Shown here: piece after piece, positions 30,121 to 42,109 of the stretch
Layout of the letters: each line of letters starts with the position of its first letter
How positions within the stretch are numbered: the stretch's first letter is position 1
Assembly (NCBI GenBank): GCA_019321725.1
Contig: CM033108.1
Coordinates: 5,712,001 to 5,776,000 of the forward strand
From: Paulownia fortunei
Taxonomy: Eukaryota; Streptophyta; Magnoliopsida; Lamiales; Paulowniaceae
Length of the DNA stretch: 64,000 bases
Reading direction: 5' to 3'
The notes under the pieces: model-generated
What the model was told of the DNA's origin: nothing
The model's input: only the letters and a program-made list of their open reading frames with translations
The model's database searches: none
Position numbers and translations under genes: made by a program

Positions 30121-30660
30121 AGTCATCTACTAATGTGAAAACGGATCTCCAAATGAAAAGAGAATTTTATGACTTATGTGAGTGTTAACATGATAAGGTT
30201 TAAGGAGTTGTGGCAGATGACAGTCCACGTCCCATGTACGTGTCCAATTTACATTCCTCTGCCAAATATTATTCTTTTCACCCCCCCAAAAAGTGCACTT
30301 GTTGTCCTCTGCAATTCCCAACACCCAGTAATCATATTTTTCTTTTAATTTCTTTGTTTGATTTTTTTACAGTTCAACATTATTATAACTATAGAGCTAT
30401 ATAAAAATTAAGATTACGTGGATATATAATTGCAATTATCCAAAATAAATAACTGAGTGAATCAATTATTTAAGGAGAGATTCATACTGCATCCAGAGAC
30501 AAAGTTGGGGGTGGGGGTAGATCCATATTGCATTAAGAGACAGAACTATCGACGCCCGCCCTTCAACTTGATAATTTTTTTAAAATAATATAAATTTTAT
30601 ATATAAAATTATTAAAATTTTAAAAATTTAATTATCTTAAAAAATTAAAAATACATCTTT
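28290..30660. repeat. Tandem duplication of a unit of about 1.16-1.2 kb
   Basis: Blocks appear in the same order in both halves: TGGATGGATTGGATATAATA at 28331 and 29487, CACGTCCCATGTACGTG at 29025 and 30226, and GTCCTCTGCAATTC at about 29141 and 30303. AT microsatellites lie at equivalent places (about 28892 and 30081). The offset grows from 1156 to 1201 through small indels. No protein is encoded. Confidence 0.85.
30081..30118. repeat. (AT)n microsatellite
   Basis: About 19 AT units. The matching place in the first duplication copy (about 28892-28910) carries a shorter AT run. Confidence 0.97.
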
Positions 30661-32040
30661 AATATTGATTTAAGAAAATATTAATATCACTCATTGATAT
30701 TCAATTTCTAACTCCCCTTTCAACCATGCCCAGGTTATGGACAAATAATTCTTTTCCTGGCTTATGCATTACTTATTATGATCTGAACAATGATAATTTT
30801 TTTTATTCGAAAAAGGGGTATGATTTTTATTTTTTTTAAAATCACTCAGCGACAAGCACCAACAGAGTGATATATAAATTCCAAAAAAATTGTTTTTTAG
30901 GAAAATTTTGATTTGGATTTTATTTTAGTTTTTGAAAGAAGAGATAAATATAATTTACATCATTAATTAAAATATAAAAATAATCCGTTAAATTAATCAA
31001 TAACCATGAATAATAAGATGACAAGCTCATATATTATCTATTTAGTAGAACTTGACAATTTATAAGCATATTAATCAATAGGGCATGGGATCTAATTGTT
31101 TGGGTTTATAAGTAAATTATGTATAAATTCATGTGGGATAATATTAAGTCAATGAGACCTAAATCAACATGAGCTTGAGTTACTTCACCCTTAATCTAAA
31201 TTTAAATTCAATCCCCAATATTCACTTGAAATTACACTCTTACTCATATTTATTTTTGTCGTTTCAAAATATTTTTTTATTTTTTAGAAAGGAAACTTTT
31301 TTCTTTCAAAATTATCCTCACACTTTAGACAATTATACGATTCTTTCAATCATTATTTACATGAACAATAGTTTAAAAATACTTAAAACTTATTTGGAGT
31401 AATTTTGGAGGAACATGTTCCTTTTGTTTGGTAAATGTTGTTTTGGAAAAATATATTTCCATTCATCCAAAATACTTATTAATTATTATTTAAATTAAAT
31501 AATTATATATTTTACTATATCTATATTCATACAACAAAATAATATTAACAAGATATTTACAATTAAAAATATTTTTCACGAACTATAATAAAAAATATTG
31601 ACAAAAAATATACAGTTAAAAATATCTTCCAAAATACACCATATTATTTTTTTTCCTAATAGTACATTTTTATTATCCATATATTCCCCAATTCCAATAC
31701 AAAAAATACATTCTCTCAAAATGCCGAAAATAACATCAAACGAGCTGTTATTAAATTTTTTATATATTGGTAAGTTCTTTAAACTTATGTTTTTGTTGGT
31801 TATGAATTTGAATCAAAACAACGAGCTAATATCTTATTTTATAAATAATAGAAAAAACAAATTAAAAATTATTAAATCGAATTTACGAGATTGGAGCAAC
31901 TTAAGCATCCTGCTGCCAAGTGCCAAACAAGGTATTATTTGGACAAACCCCAAACTATGAAGTCCAAAAAAGGTTCTCCATTTCAGTTCACCTGCTCTTT
32001 ATAAAATCCCAAAGGCCAACCACCAGGGGCATTCTAGTCA

Positions 32041-32085
<45 letters not shown>

Positions 32086-32198
32086 ATGTATGTATAGGTG
32101 TATAATTGAGCGAAGTAATAATATTTTGCTTCCAAATTTTAACTTTTTACCTCCATTGTTTTGTCATCATATTCAACGTCTCTGCACTCGTATTTGTG
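30661..32198. other. AT-rich upstream region of the RING-PHD gene
   Basis: No gene seen. Low-complexity AT-rich open frames at about 31170-31960 have no domain features. Confidence 0.4.
32043..32088. repeat. (CA)n(TA)n compound microsatellite
   Basis: About 14 CA units followed by TA units, roughly 110 bp upstream of the presumed TATA box. Confidence 0.95.
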
Positions 32199-32208
32199 TA
32201 TATATATA
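32199..32208 (+). promoter_or_regulatory. TATA box of the RING-PHD gene
   Basis: TATATATATA is followed by GAGAGAGAAAGC, typical of a plant core promoter. A transcript would start near 32230 and give a short leader exon ending at 32272. Confidence 0.55.
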
Positions 32209-32272
32209 GAGAGAGAAAGCAGTAATTTCTAAGAGAAATTGGTGGGTTTTGCTGCCTTCTCTTCTCACGCAG

Positions 32273-33177
32273 GTACCAAACTTCAACCCCCTCTTTCTCT
32301 CTCTAGAGCTTGGAAGAAAAATTTCCTGATTTTTTCTTTCTTTTTGTTTTTCGTTGTTTTTCTATGTTTATTTTTGTATCGGATGTTTGTCAAAGATTTA
32401 TCTGCTTGTTTTTCCAATTTCATGGTGATTGTTCTTCTCCCTGTCTGTTGAGATGAAATTTTGTTCGCAGGAATTTTAATTAGATATTTGTCGACTCATA
32501 TTTATTTGTTTTTTTTTTTTAAGGAAATATTCTGCTATTTGAATTTTGATAGTGCTTTGATTGGAATTTTGCTCAATTAATGAAGGTTTGAAATTCTGAT
32601 TAAATTTTCGATCTACGATTTCTTATGGTATTATCATTTCTGGGATAAATCAGATCAATTATGGTTGGTTTTGGATTTTTTATTTTCTCTATCTCGAGGA
32701 AGGAGCCTCCGGATGACATTTTTGGGCTTAATTACTTAGTTTGGGTTTTTTATATCTTGATTTAGCTTATTTGCTCGAGCTTGATATAGGAATGAGAAAT
32801 TGTTGGTAAATCTTGATTATATGATTATATGATCGAGATATTGGAAGGAGTAGTGGATGAGCATATTTTGATCTTGCAATTTATTGTAGATTAACTAAAT
32901 TCCAGCTCATGGTGTACTTGATATAGAAATCAATTATCTGAGTTGTTTCTTTAGTCTTTCTAATTATGCAATGAGGAAGGCTTAAATAAGAAGTGAGTAG
33001 ATTGTTAGGAATTTGGATATGTGTGTAGAGAGCTTATAAAGGAAAGAAATGAATTGTGGATTCTGATTATTTGTTGCCTTGATTTGACTTCATTTTGGTA
33101 TCATTTTGTCAATTCAACTTATTGGTTATATGATTTGATTTCTAGTCATATCTTCTGAATTGTCGGTGCATGGGCAG
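32273..33177 (+). other. 5' UTR intron of the RING-PHD gene
   Basis: The donor CGCAG|GTACC at 32272/32273 and the acceptor GGGCAG at 33177, directly before ATGGCAAGG, would define a leader intron of about 905 bp. The apparent upstream in-frame start at 33160 is a TTG inside the intron end, not an ATG. Confidence 0.7.
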
Positions 33178-36100
33178 ATGGCAAGGGGAGGCAAAATTGC
33201 ACACAAGCGCAAGACCAGGAATAAGGTCCAATTGGAGAAAACGGGTTCAGATGTGTCAGATGAAGATTACATGGTGGGTGAAGACGAGGAGTTTGATGAG
33301 TCAGAGGATGAATATTGTTCTTCTCTTGCTGATGATGAATCAGAAGAGAGTTTAGGAGAATTTGAGGAGGAGGAGGAGTTGGAGGAAGAATGGGTAAAAA
33401 AGAAGATTAAAAAGGTTGGAAGACCTAGAGGGCGAAAGAGTTTTCAAGAGAGGAGGAATAATGGGGTTGTTAAACCAAGAAAGAAAAAGGCAGCTTATAG
33501 TGAAGAAGAAGAGGAGGAGGATTATGACGATGATGATTTTGTTGGCTCTAAGCGAAGAAAGAAAAGTATGCTATCACATAACGAAAAGGAAGACAATGAT
33601 ATCGGGGTTTTATATAGACAAGATGAGGATGATTTTGTTGATGAAAGACCGAGAAATAAAACTTTTGTTTCATCCACTGAAAAATACGTGGATCATTGTA
33701 ATGAGAAGCCTAGAAAGAAAACTAAAGTTTCATATCGAGAAGAAAAAGAAGATGGTGACTATGATGATTGTGATGAAGACGATGATGAGGAATTTACACC
33801 AGATGAGGTTGATAGTGCAGATGATGATGAGGAGTTACCTGTCACGAAGAGGAATAAGGTGGACAAGTTAAGAGTGCAAAAGGGTCGGATTGCCAATGGG
33901 AAAAAGAGGAAGAGGAATGCTAAGGCTTTAAAGAGGACCAAAAGAAAGAAACCAATAAAGGAACAAGTTTCGAGGAGAAACAATGGATATCATGGTAAGG
34001 AGTTTAGAGATGAGAGCCCTGTTGTACCGAAAAAGAAAAAAATTACTGAAAAAGGTAGGGGGAGGAAATCAAATGCGAACTCTGATTCAGACATTGTGAG
34101 TTCAGGATCATCTGATTTTGAGTACACCATGTCTGAAGAAGAGAGAGAACAGATTAGAGAAGCTAGTGAATTTTGCAGAAGGTTAACCACTAGTTTGCGG
34201 AGTTCAAGTTCTTTGAAGATGATTGAAGAGGAAGAAATTGTGCCTTCACAAAGGAAACGCCAAGGAAGGAAGGGCAAGGAAAAGGTGGTAGACGAAAAGA
34301 TTGAGGTGGGGAAGCAGGTTTGTGGGATTTGTCTATCCGAAGAGGGAAACAGAACAGTCAGGGGAATATTAAATTGTTGCAGTCATTACTTTTGTTTTGC
34401 TTGCATCATGGAGTGGTCAAAGGTGGAATCTCGTTGCCCTCTCTGCAAGCAGAGGTTCGCAACCATCAGTAGGACTGCACGAGCAGATGGTGGACGTGAT
34501 TTAAGGGATGCAGTTATTCCAGTTCCCGAGCGTGATCAGGTACTGGGATAAAACCCTCATTCTAAATTTTGTAAGCAAGAAGAAACTGACATTTTCTTGT
34601 TGTGTCATTCAAAGTTTTACTTCTTCCCCTTAGTAATACTGTTTTATACAGGTTTATCAACCATCTGAGGAAGAGCTTAGGGGCTATCTTGATCCATATG
34701 AGAGTGTTCTTTGTTCTGAGTGTCATCAAGGTGGGGATGATGCACTTATGCTTCTTTGCGATCTCTGTGATTCACCTGCACACACTTATTGTGTCGGTCT
34801 TGGACGTGAAGTACCAGAAGGAAATTGGTACTGTGATGGCTGTAGGCCAACTGCGCTTGCTTCCTCAAATGCTCAAGCTCTGAATCCTACTCCCGATCAC
34901 GGAGCAAATAACAATTTGTCTGTTGGTTCATCGCCTGTTGGCACTGTTCGGGAAACTTTTGATCTCAATGAGTTGTATGTACCTGAATCCCCATTGACTC
35001 AAGTAATGGGGCACTCTCCATCTCCTAGATATTCTATTGGAGATTTTCAAGCTGCTTCTCCTGCATCTGGATCAGGGGCATTTACTCTATATGAAAGACG
35101 ACGAATACAGCGACAGATTCATCAGCTTCTTAATAACAGGAGTAGACAATCGGAGAGGAGTGATGGCATGGCCCCAGTATCAGGGATTAGTCTTTTTGGT
35201 TCTCAAATTTGCCGCGATGGGGTATTAGCACCTCAGCATGCTGTTCCTGTACAGGTAGCGCCACAAAACATCTATCACCAGGGAAGATTACCAGATTATA
35301 CCACACCTTCATTGTATGGTAGGGAAGTCCTTTCTCCAGGATTAAGCAGTTTGAGGGGGCAAGTACATCAAGCTTCTACATCCATGGATCACTCTTTTGG
35401 TGGACTGTCACACAGTGCAATTTCTGGGACCGATGCAAGGATTGGTCAGGGTTTGGGTCATCAGCAACTCCGTCCTTGCAATAGCAGATCAAACACTGGG
35501 GCAGATGCTAGCCTATCACCATATCAATTTAGAGAGGTGAGCCTCTCTTCTCTAGAAAAGGAACAAGTGCAATCCATGGTTAGGAGTCATTTAAAAAGCT
35601 TGTCCAGAAATTTGGATTTAGGTATGTCAAGTTAATTTCTTACTCATTCGTCACATGTGCAAATTTTAAGAAAAGACCATGCTACTCTTTAAGTTATATA
35701 TAAGCTTAGACAATGCTCACTCTGTTGGCCAGAAAATTAGAAATCGTGTTAAATTGGTGACTAGGTTCCTGTAGTATATTTCCTGTGTTTTTTGTTGAAA
35801 CAAAAAGAAGTTTGAAGGTCATCTGAGGGGTTGTATTGATGTTCCATTACTTCTGGTGGGCTTTTAGTTGTTTCATTTCCTGCTTTGCTAAAATGCTACT
35901 GCCAATCTCATTTTACCTAGTTAGTTCTTCATTCAAATGAATATTTTGCGCCAACCACTCATACATTCTCCTGTAAGGGTTTCGGTCTGAATATTGTCGT
36001 GGATGCCTAACAGTTTTATGCAACTACTTGTCTTATGCTATATGTTCACGAATTGCCAACCATGTTGATGCAGGCTACATTACCTTCAAGTACATTGCAA

Positions 36101-36324
36101 GGACCTCTACACACACCATTTTAGCTGCAGTTGGACTTGAGCACCGCTGGAATGAAGTATACCCAGTACGAACACGACCCTTAATCTGTGACCATTTTGA
36201 CGGATTTGCCAGTCGACGGACGTATCCAGTTGCAGGTCAATGCTCATCTTGTTTCGACTGGTTCGTCAGGAATGTGGTGAGGGAAATAATGTCCACCCGA
36301 GCTCCTCTCTTGTCCACGGAGTAG
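33178..36324 (+). CDS. RING finger plus PHD finger protein (3 coding exons, 860 aa)
   Basis: This is probably a nuclear regulator that reads histone tails and may act as an E3 ubiquitin ligase; the function is inferred from domains. Exons: 33178-34539, 34652-35621, 36074-36324, with GT-AG joins and one frame. The first 370 residues alternate acidic Asp/Glu runs with Lys/Arg clusters that look like nuclear signals. A C3HC4 RING lies at about 382-428 (CGIC, CSHYFCFAC, CPLC). A C4HC3 PHD finger follows at 475-518 (CSEC, CDLC, H498, C501, WYCDGC). A Ser-rich middle leads to a conserved-looking C-terminal block encoded by exon 3 (CSSCFDWFVRNVVREIM). Plants have such tandem RING-PHD proteins, often described as PHD and RING finger domain-containing proteins. 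All zinc ligands are present, so it looks functional. Confidence 0.92.
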
Positions 36325-37369
36325 GCAGCATTCCTTCAGTTGGCTGCCTTGGTAGGGGACCCCTTTTTGTTAGACTAGGACTTTTCTTGTTTTTTTTCAA
36401 CAGAAAAATAGACCAACAGAAGTAGCTCCCAGCTTGTTGCTGCCCATTTGTTATTGATAGTTGTTTAAACGAATAGGCCGATGTACACTTTTCCTTGCTA
36501 TTGGGGGGGTTCATTTTTCAACAATTCCTTGGCATTTTTTCAGTGTTTGGATCTATGATTTTACTGAGAAAAAGAAGAAGAAAAAGAAAAGCATGGAAAA
36601 TTGATTTTCAAAATTAACTTTTTGGATAAAATAAGTATCATTAGTACTTAATGTAATTGTGCATTGTGAAAAAAAAAAATGAAAAAAATGTTGAAATCAA
36701 TAAATCGTCTGTATAAATTTTTCCTCGCGTTTTTCTTCAGAACAAAATGTAAGAAAATCGATATTTTCATATTATTATTGTCAATAAAATTCAAAATCCA
36801 TGTATTGGGGTTTCACTTAATTTAATGTTGGCTTTTTAGCATTGTGTGAACATCGGAGCCGCCAATGCTCGTGAACAACTTTCTTATTGTACAGCTATTC
36901 TTCCTACTTTTACTAATAATAACGACCATTAGGTTAGTTAACATATTTTTCATTCTTTTATGCTTGCATGATTATTACAACCTAAAGGACATTCACATTA
37001 TGAGCTGGGGCGAAGCCACGAAAATTAGGTATTTTAAATTTTTTAAGAGAAAATAAATTTTAAATTTTAATAAATTATATATATATATATAATTTATATT
37101 ATATTTAAAATTTGATAGAGTTGGGGAATGCCAACCCTGCCAACCCCAGCATCATTGATTATGAGAAAATTATCTCCAAGCTTCACGCAGAATTTTACAA
37201 GTATGTATATCTGGATCTATTAGAATATTCATTAATGTATATATACATATTATTATACTCTGACATTAATAATGTGATAGAAGATGCATTCAACTTTTTA
37301 CATCTATCTGATCATATCCACAAAATGGGATACCGTAAATGCTATTTGATATTTGTTTTTTTAATATAT
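36325..37369. other. 3' UTR of RING-PHD gene and intergenic
   Basis: The first part is presumably 3' UTR. No further gene is supportable. The open frame at 37112-37456 runs across the edge of the neighbouring retroelement and is spurious. Confidence 0.5.
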
Positions 37370-37374
37370 ATGTT

Positions 37375-37935
37375 TAATGTGTATCAAAATAATACATTTC
37401 AAGAATTAATAATCTGTTTGATAAATAACTCGAATCTCCCACAAGAATGTCTGTAAAAAATACATTAGGAGTGATAGTTTTGCCTAATGAAAATTCTCAA
37501 ATACTCAAGTTAGCAATAGTTCTAAAAAATATATGAAAAATATTCTATTGCAATTAAAACATACCTTTAGTTCTCCATGTCTTTATATAAATAGATAGTT
37601 AAGGTGATTGAACCCCTTCAAGATTCACTTAAATTTTAGATAAACATTAATCATAAAGAAGTAGTTTATAAGCTCAATCAAGGTAGAAATTCTACTTCAG
37701 ACAATTAGGGTTTTCTAGAAGCATTAGTTGATCAACTATGTTGAACCGAGGTAGACCTATTGAGGTCAACTTTTACGATAGATTTATAATAGGTTTGACA
37801 TATTCAGGTCAACCATTATAGAAGACCAACGAGATCAATACATATCTCTTCTTGTGGACTCACAGATTAAGCTCAAATATTCAAAATGCGGCATAAACAT
37901 TCAGGCCCAACTACTAGGCTGATTTAGGCACATCA
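37375..37935 (-). repeat. 3' LTR of the gag-only element
   Basis: It aligns with 40979-41539. Shared blocks include TGATAAATAACTC, AAAAAATACATTAGG, TCTTTATATAAA (TATA-like), CTCAATCAAGGTAG, CAACTATGTTGAAC and a terminal GGCACATCA. The first bases are TAATG where the partner has TGATG. Confidence 0.85.
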
Positions 37936-38105
37936 TTTAGTCTCCTTACTCTACCTAAACTAAGGCATTTAGTTCAGATAGAGTAAGAAATAATTCCAGC
38001 CGAGCTACTCAGAAGTTGTTTTATAACTTTTTCAAAATGGTTTTGGAGGTCGGCTCGCCGAACTCTATTAGCTCACGGTTGCAATCAACAAGCTTCAGAT
38101 ATTTA

Positions 38106-39900
38106 TAATTAACACGTATTTTTCAGAGGTAAGCTCCATGAATCATACTACAATCGGGCTCCATCGCCTCATGCTTGTAATCAACAAACTCTAAACACGT
38201 AATCAACAAGTATTTTTGGAGATCGGCTCCCCAAGCTCATGCTTGTAATCAATAAACTCAGATACTTATAACCAATAAGTATTTTTTGGAGGTCAGCTCC
38301 ATAAATCATGTGGAGGTCGAGCTCCATTAGCCCATGCTTGTAATAAAAAAAACTTTAAATACTTATAGTCAATAAGTACTTTCTGGAAGTCAGCTCCATA
38401 AATCATATATAGGTTGAGCTCTATTAACTCACGCTTGTAATCAACAAGCTCAGATACTTGTGATTGACAGGTATTTCTGGAGGCCAGCTCCATAAATTAT
38501 GTGGAGGTTGAGCTTCATTAGCTCATGCTTGTAATCAACAAGCTTAAACACCTACAAATTATTTCTGGAGGTCAACTCCATAATTATATGGAGGTCGAGC
38601 TTCATTAACTCATGCTTGTAATCAACAAACTCATATACTTGCAATTAACAAGTATTTTATAGAGGCCAACTTTATAAATCATATAGAGGATGAGATCCAT
38701 CAGCTCATACTTGTAATCAACAAACTCCAAACACTTATATTCAACAAGTATTTTTCTTGAAGGTCAGCTCCATAAATCATATGAAGGCCGAACTCCATCA
38801 GCTCAAGCTTGTAATTAACAAGATCTAAACAATCGTAATCAACAAGTCTTTTTAGAGATCGGCTCCTCGAGCTCCATCAACTCATTCTTATAATCAATAA
38901 GCTTCAGATACTTATAATTATTAAGTATTTTCAAGAGGCGAGCTCCATAAATCATTGGGAGATTGAGCTTCATCAATTGATGCTTGTAATAAATAAGCTT
39001 AGAAATTTGTAATCAACAAGTATTTTCTGGAGGTCAACTTCATAAATCATATGGTGGTCAAGCTCCATCATTCATGCTTGTAATCAACAAGCTCAGATAC
39101 TTTAATCGACAAGTATTTTCAAGTTAGCTCCACAAATTATATAGAGGGCGGGCTTTATCAGCTCAAGTACTTGTAATCAAACAAATATTTTTTAGAGGTC
39201 AACTCCTTCATTCATATGGAGGTCGAGTCCATCAGCTCATGTTTGTAATCAACAAGCTCAAACATGTAATCAACAAGTATTTTTGAAGGTCGGCTCCCCG
39301 AACTCCATTAACTCATACTTATAATCAATAAGCTTAGATACTTACAATCAATAAGCTTAGATACTTACAATCAATTAGTATTTTCCGCATGTCAGCTCCA
39401 TAAATCATACGAGGGTCGAGCTCTATCAGCTCATGATTGTAATCAACAAGCTTTAGATACTTATAATCAATAATTATTTTTTGGAGTTGAGCTCCAGAAA
39501 TCATATGGAGGTCAAGCTCCATCAGCTCATGCTTGTAATAAACAAGATCATATACTTATAATCAACAAATATTTTCTGGAGGCCAGTTCCATAAATCATA
39601 TGGAGGCCGAGCTCGATCAGCTCATGCTTGTAATCAACAATCTTCAAACACTTCTAATCAATAAGTGTTTTTGGAGGTCGAATTCCGAGCTTCATCAGCT
39701 CATGCTTGTAATCAAAAAAGTTTTGATACTCACAATCAATAAGTATTTTTTGGAGATCAGCTCTATACATCATATGGAGGCTGGCCCGTAATCAACAAGT
39801 TTTAAACACTCGTAATCAACAAGGTTCAAATACTTGCAATCAATAAGTACTCTTTGGAGGTCAACTATATCAATCATATGAAGATTGAGTTTTATCATTA
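38106..39900. repeat. Minisatellite array, about 20 units of roughly 91 bp
   Basis: Each unit contains variants of AAGTATTTTTGGAGGTC, AGCTCCATAAATCATATGGA, GAGCTCCATCAGCTCATGC and TTGTAATCAACAAGCTC. I counted 20 occurrences of the AAGTATTTT block between about 38117 and 39845, an average spacing of 91 bp. Units are diverged and some are shortened. Short open frames on both strands are repeat artefacts. Confidence 0.93.
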
Positions 39901-40261
39901 CATGAGATTCTAAAAATATCTTATCTATTTAATAAATAAACTCTCAATTTAAAAGTGTTAATGGTAGGTTTTCCTATTCTATTATATTAGGGCATTGTGG
40001 ACCCTCTCTATCCTGATAGGTGAACTCTTCCAGATAACCCTCTCTTGTAACCCTTTCAAATATATCATTCAAGTGGTAGCATTAATCTATTATTGCTATC
40101 AGGTGTCCATATTTGTTATGAAACCTGTAAAATTTATTAGATTTAGTTTTGTAGGTCTGTTCTTACTCTTCTTGGGCTATTGAACCATATTTTTGTCATA
40201 AGGACCTGAGATCGAGGTATACTTAGTGGTGTACTATTCATATTTGCCCTAAAGAAATGTA

Positions 40262-40459
40262 TTATGAATGAATTGAATTGGAATGTAGCTGGCTAAACCA
40301 TTGTTGAGCAATCCTGGCTAGGGTGGTTGGGAAAACTCTACACTTCATTGAATTTTTCAAATTGGTACAGATGCTCCCAAGGATTAGTGGTTTAATCATA
40401 CTCATAATTAAGTGCCCTAGAGTTTGTGGGCAGCTCATTCGCCATGATTCCTTCTCCAA
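40262..40459 (-). pseudogene. Gag fragment of the gag-only element
   Basis: The frame includes ILGSICTNLKNSMKCRVF and FPTTLARIAQQWFSQL, which correspond to the standard plant gypsy gag block (CRVFPTTL..A..WF..L). It is a short remnant. No zinc knuckle or pol follows. Confidence 0.8.
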
Positions 40460-40965
40460 AATGAATTTATCTTTTTTGGGTGATCACGCTGTCCATCATC
40501 TACTTTTCTATATCTCTCATCTCTTTATGAAGATCTTTGACTTTAATTATTAGATCATGTTGGGATATTGCCCTTCTAGCATGTCCACGCTCCACAGAGG
40601 TATAACTTTTTCCTTCCATCTTGTACCTCTTCCCGGGGCATAGGTCTCTCTCCTATCTTTTCTCCGATGTCATTCAGCTTTTCTAGTTAAGGGAAGAGGT
40701 GCAGGCCGAGCTACTTCTCTATTTTGTGAATTGGCCTCCACTACTGTTTTTATCACCCCAGTCAATTGCTCCATTGTGAAGTATCCCGATCCTCCATGAG
40801 TGGCCCATTGTAGAGGGCCTGCTGGAGGTGCAGTCATCATTCACAAGGAGGGTTGGCTGGTGTGATATGAGCCAATCCTTCTTCCCCTTCAATACTCTAT
40901 TCCAGATTCTGCTATATTTCTTTCACTGTCATAATCTCACATCTCAACTCAAAATTTATTCTCAT

Positions 40966-40976
40966 AGACAACGCCA
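40966..40976 (-). other. Primer binding site region of the gag-only element
   Basis: The minus strand reads TGGCGTTGTCT two bases inside the LTR. This resembles the TGGCGCCGTCTGTGGGA-type primer region common to Tat-like plant gypsy elements. The exact tRNA is not assigned. Confidence 0.65.
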
Positions 40977-40978
40977 TT

Positions 40979-41539
40979 TGATGCTTATCAAAATAATTCA
41001 TAATCTATTTGATAAATAACTCAAATCTCCCATAAGAATGCTTATAAAAAATACATTAGGGGTGCTAGGTTTTGCGCAACGAGAACCTTTTGATACTTAA
41101 GTCAATAATGATTCTCAACAATTAAATGTACCTTTAATTCGCCATATCTTTATATAAACATATAGTTGCGATGATTGAATCCCTCCAAGAGTCACTTACA
41201 TTTAAGACAAACATTAATCATAGAAAAGTAAATTAAAATCCTACAACTCAATCAAGGTAGGATTCTCTTTCTTTTATCATTTATTACCAACTAGAATCAA
41301 CCTAGGACTCTACTTCGGACAATTAGAATTTTCAAGAAGCATTAGCTGAGCAACTATGTTGAACTGAGGTAGACCTATTGAGTTCAGCAGCCATTATGAT
41401 AGACCTATATTGAGTCTGATCTATTTAGCTCAGCCCTTATAGAAGACCTACATATCAATTCATAAGCCCTTCTTCTGATTACACCTAGATACTGAAAATG
41501 TGACCTAAACATTCATGCCAACTACTTTTGGGCACATCA
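40979..41539 (-). repeat. 5' LTR of the gag-only element
   Basis: It begins TGATGCTTATCA and ends GGCACATCA, with the target duplicate ATGTT directly after. It contains an extra stretch of about 46 bp (around 41260-41310) not present in the other LTR. Confidence 0.85.
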
Positions 41540-41544
41540 ATGTT

Positions 41545-42109
41545 GATTGCTCAATTCTTTGTCAAAAGATGTACATTTCAGTTTCTGTTTCTGCCTATTT
41601 CATTTCAGAAAACTGAAAGGACCGCACCCCTTAATGAATTGCTCAAAAGACGTCATTATTTGATACAATAGTTATATGAAATATATGTTTGGCTGTTTGC
41701 CTACGTTGAGAATACTAATACCTCAATTATTACCTTTTCGTTTTCCTTATCAAAAACAGGGATTCTTTAATTTGTGTGTTACACAAATGTGCAGTTTGTT
41801 CGCCAAGTCTTTGGCCAATATATTTAGAAGAAATAGATTGAACGACTCTTAGCATTCTTTAGACTTTCGAAGTAGAATTTTCAGATTTTAGAACTAGTAT
41901 ATCTATATATCTAGCTGGTTTAGTGCGTAGACATCCTCACAACAATGCTCCTTTTTTCATTTTTGATAGTCTTAGTTATGTTGTGCAAAGTACTATGTGC
42001 CAAACTACTATTGTACATTTTAGTTAGGAGGAATTACAAAAATAATTCTTGAAATTTAAATAATTTAAAAATAAAATACATTTAAATTTGTAAATTATAA
42101 ATACCTGAA
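41545..42109. other. Intergenic, nothing recognised
   Basis: AT-rich sequence between the retroelement and the second minisatellite. Confidence 0.4.

Larger units (their letters stand above)
37375..41539 (-). mobile_element. Non-autonomous, gag-only LTR retroelement carrying a minisatellite
   Basis: LTRs of 561 bp lie at 37375-37935 and 40979-41539, flanked by the same 5-mer ATGTT (37370-37374 and 41540-41544). On the minus strand the order is LTR, primer site TGGCGTTGTCT, a gag remnant (40262-40459), then about 20 tandem units of roughly 91 bp (38106-39900), then a purine-rich tract and the second LTR. There is no trace of protease, RT or integrase. The primer site and gag style resemble Tat/Ogre-type gypsy elements. 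The LTRs are clearly diverged, with several indels, so the insertion is old. Confidence 0.88.

Noticed and set aside
31598..31960. 120-codon open frame
   Set aside because: Composed of Ile/Asn/Lys/Phe from AT-rich DNA, with no recognisable motif or splice partners.
33160..33177. Upstream extension of the RING-PHD protein start
   Set aside because: The codon at 33160 is TTG, and the stretch ends in a CAG splice acceptor directly before the ATG at 33178. It is intron sequence.
37112..37456. 114-codon open frame
   Set aside because: It crosses the target duplication and left LTR boundary of the retroelement at 37370-37375, so it is a chance frame.
38106..39900. Regular repeats resembling a CRISPR-like array
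   Set aside because: Units are contiguous and diverged along their whole length, without unique spacers. The setting is a plant retroelement, so this is a minisatellite.
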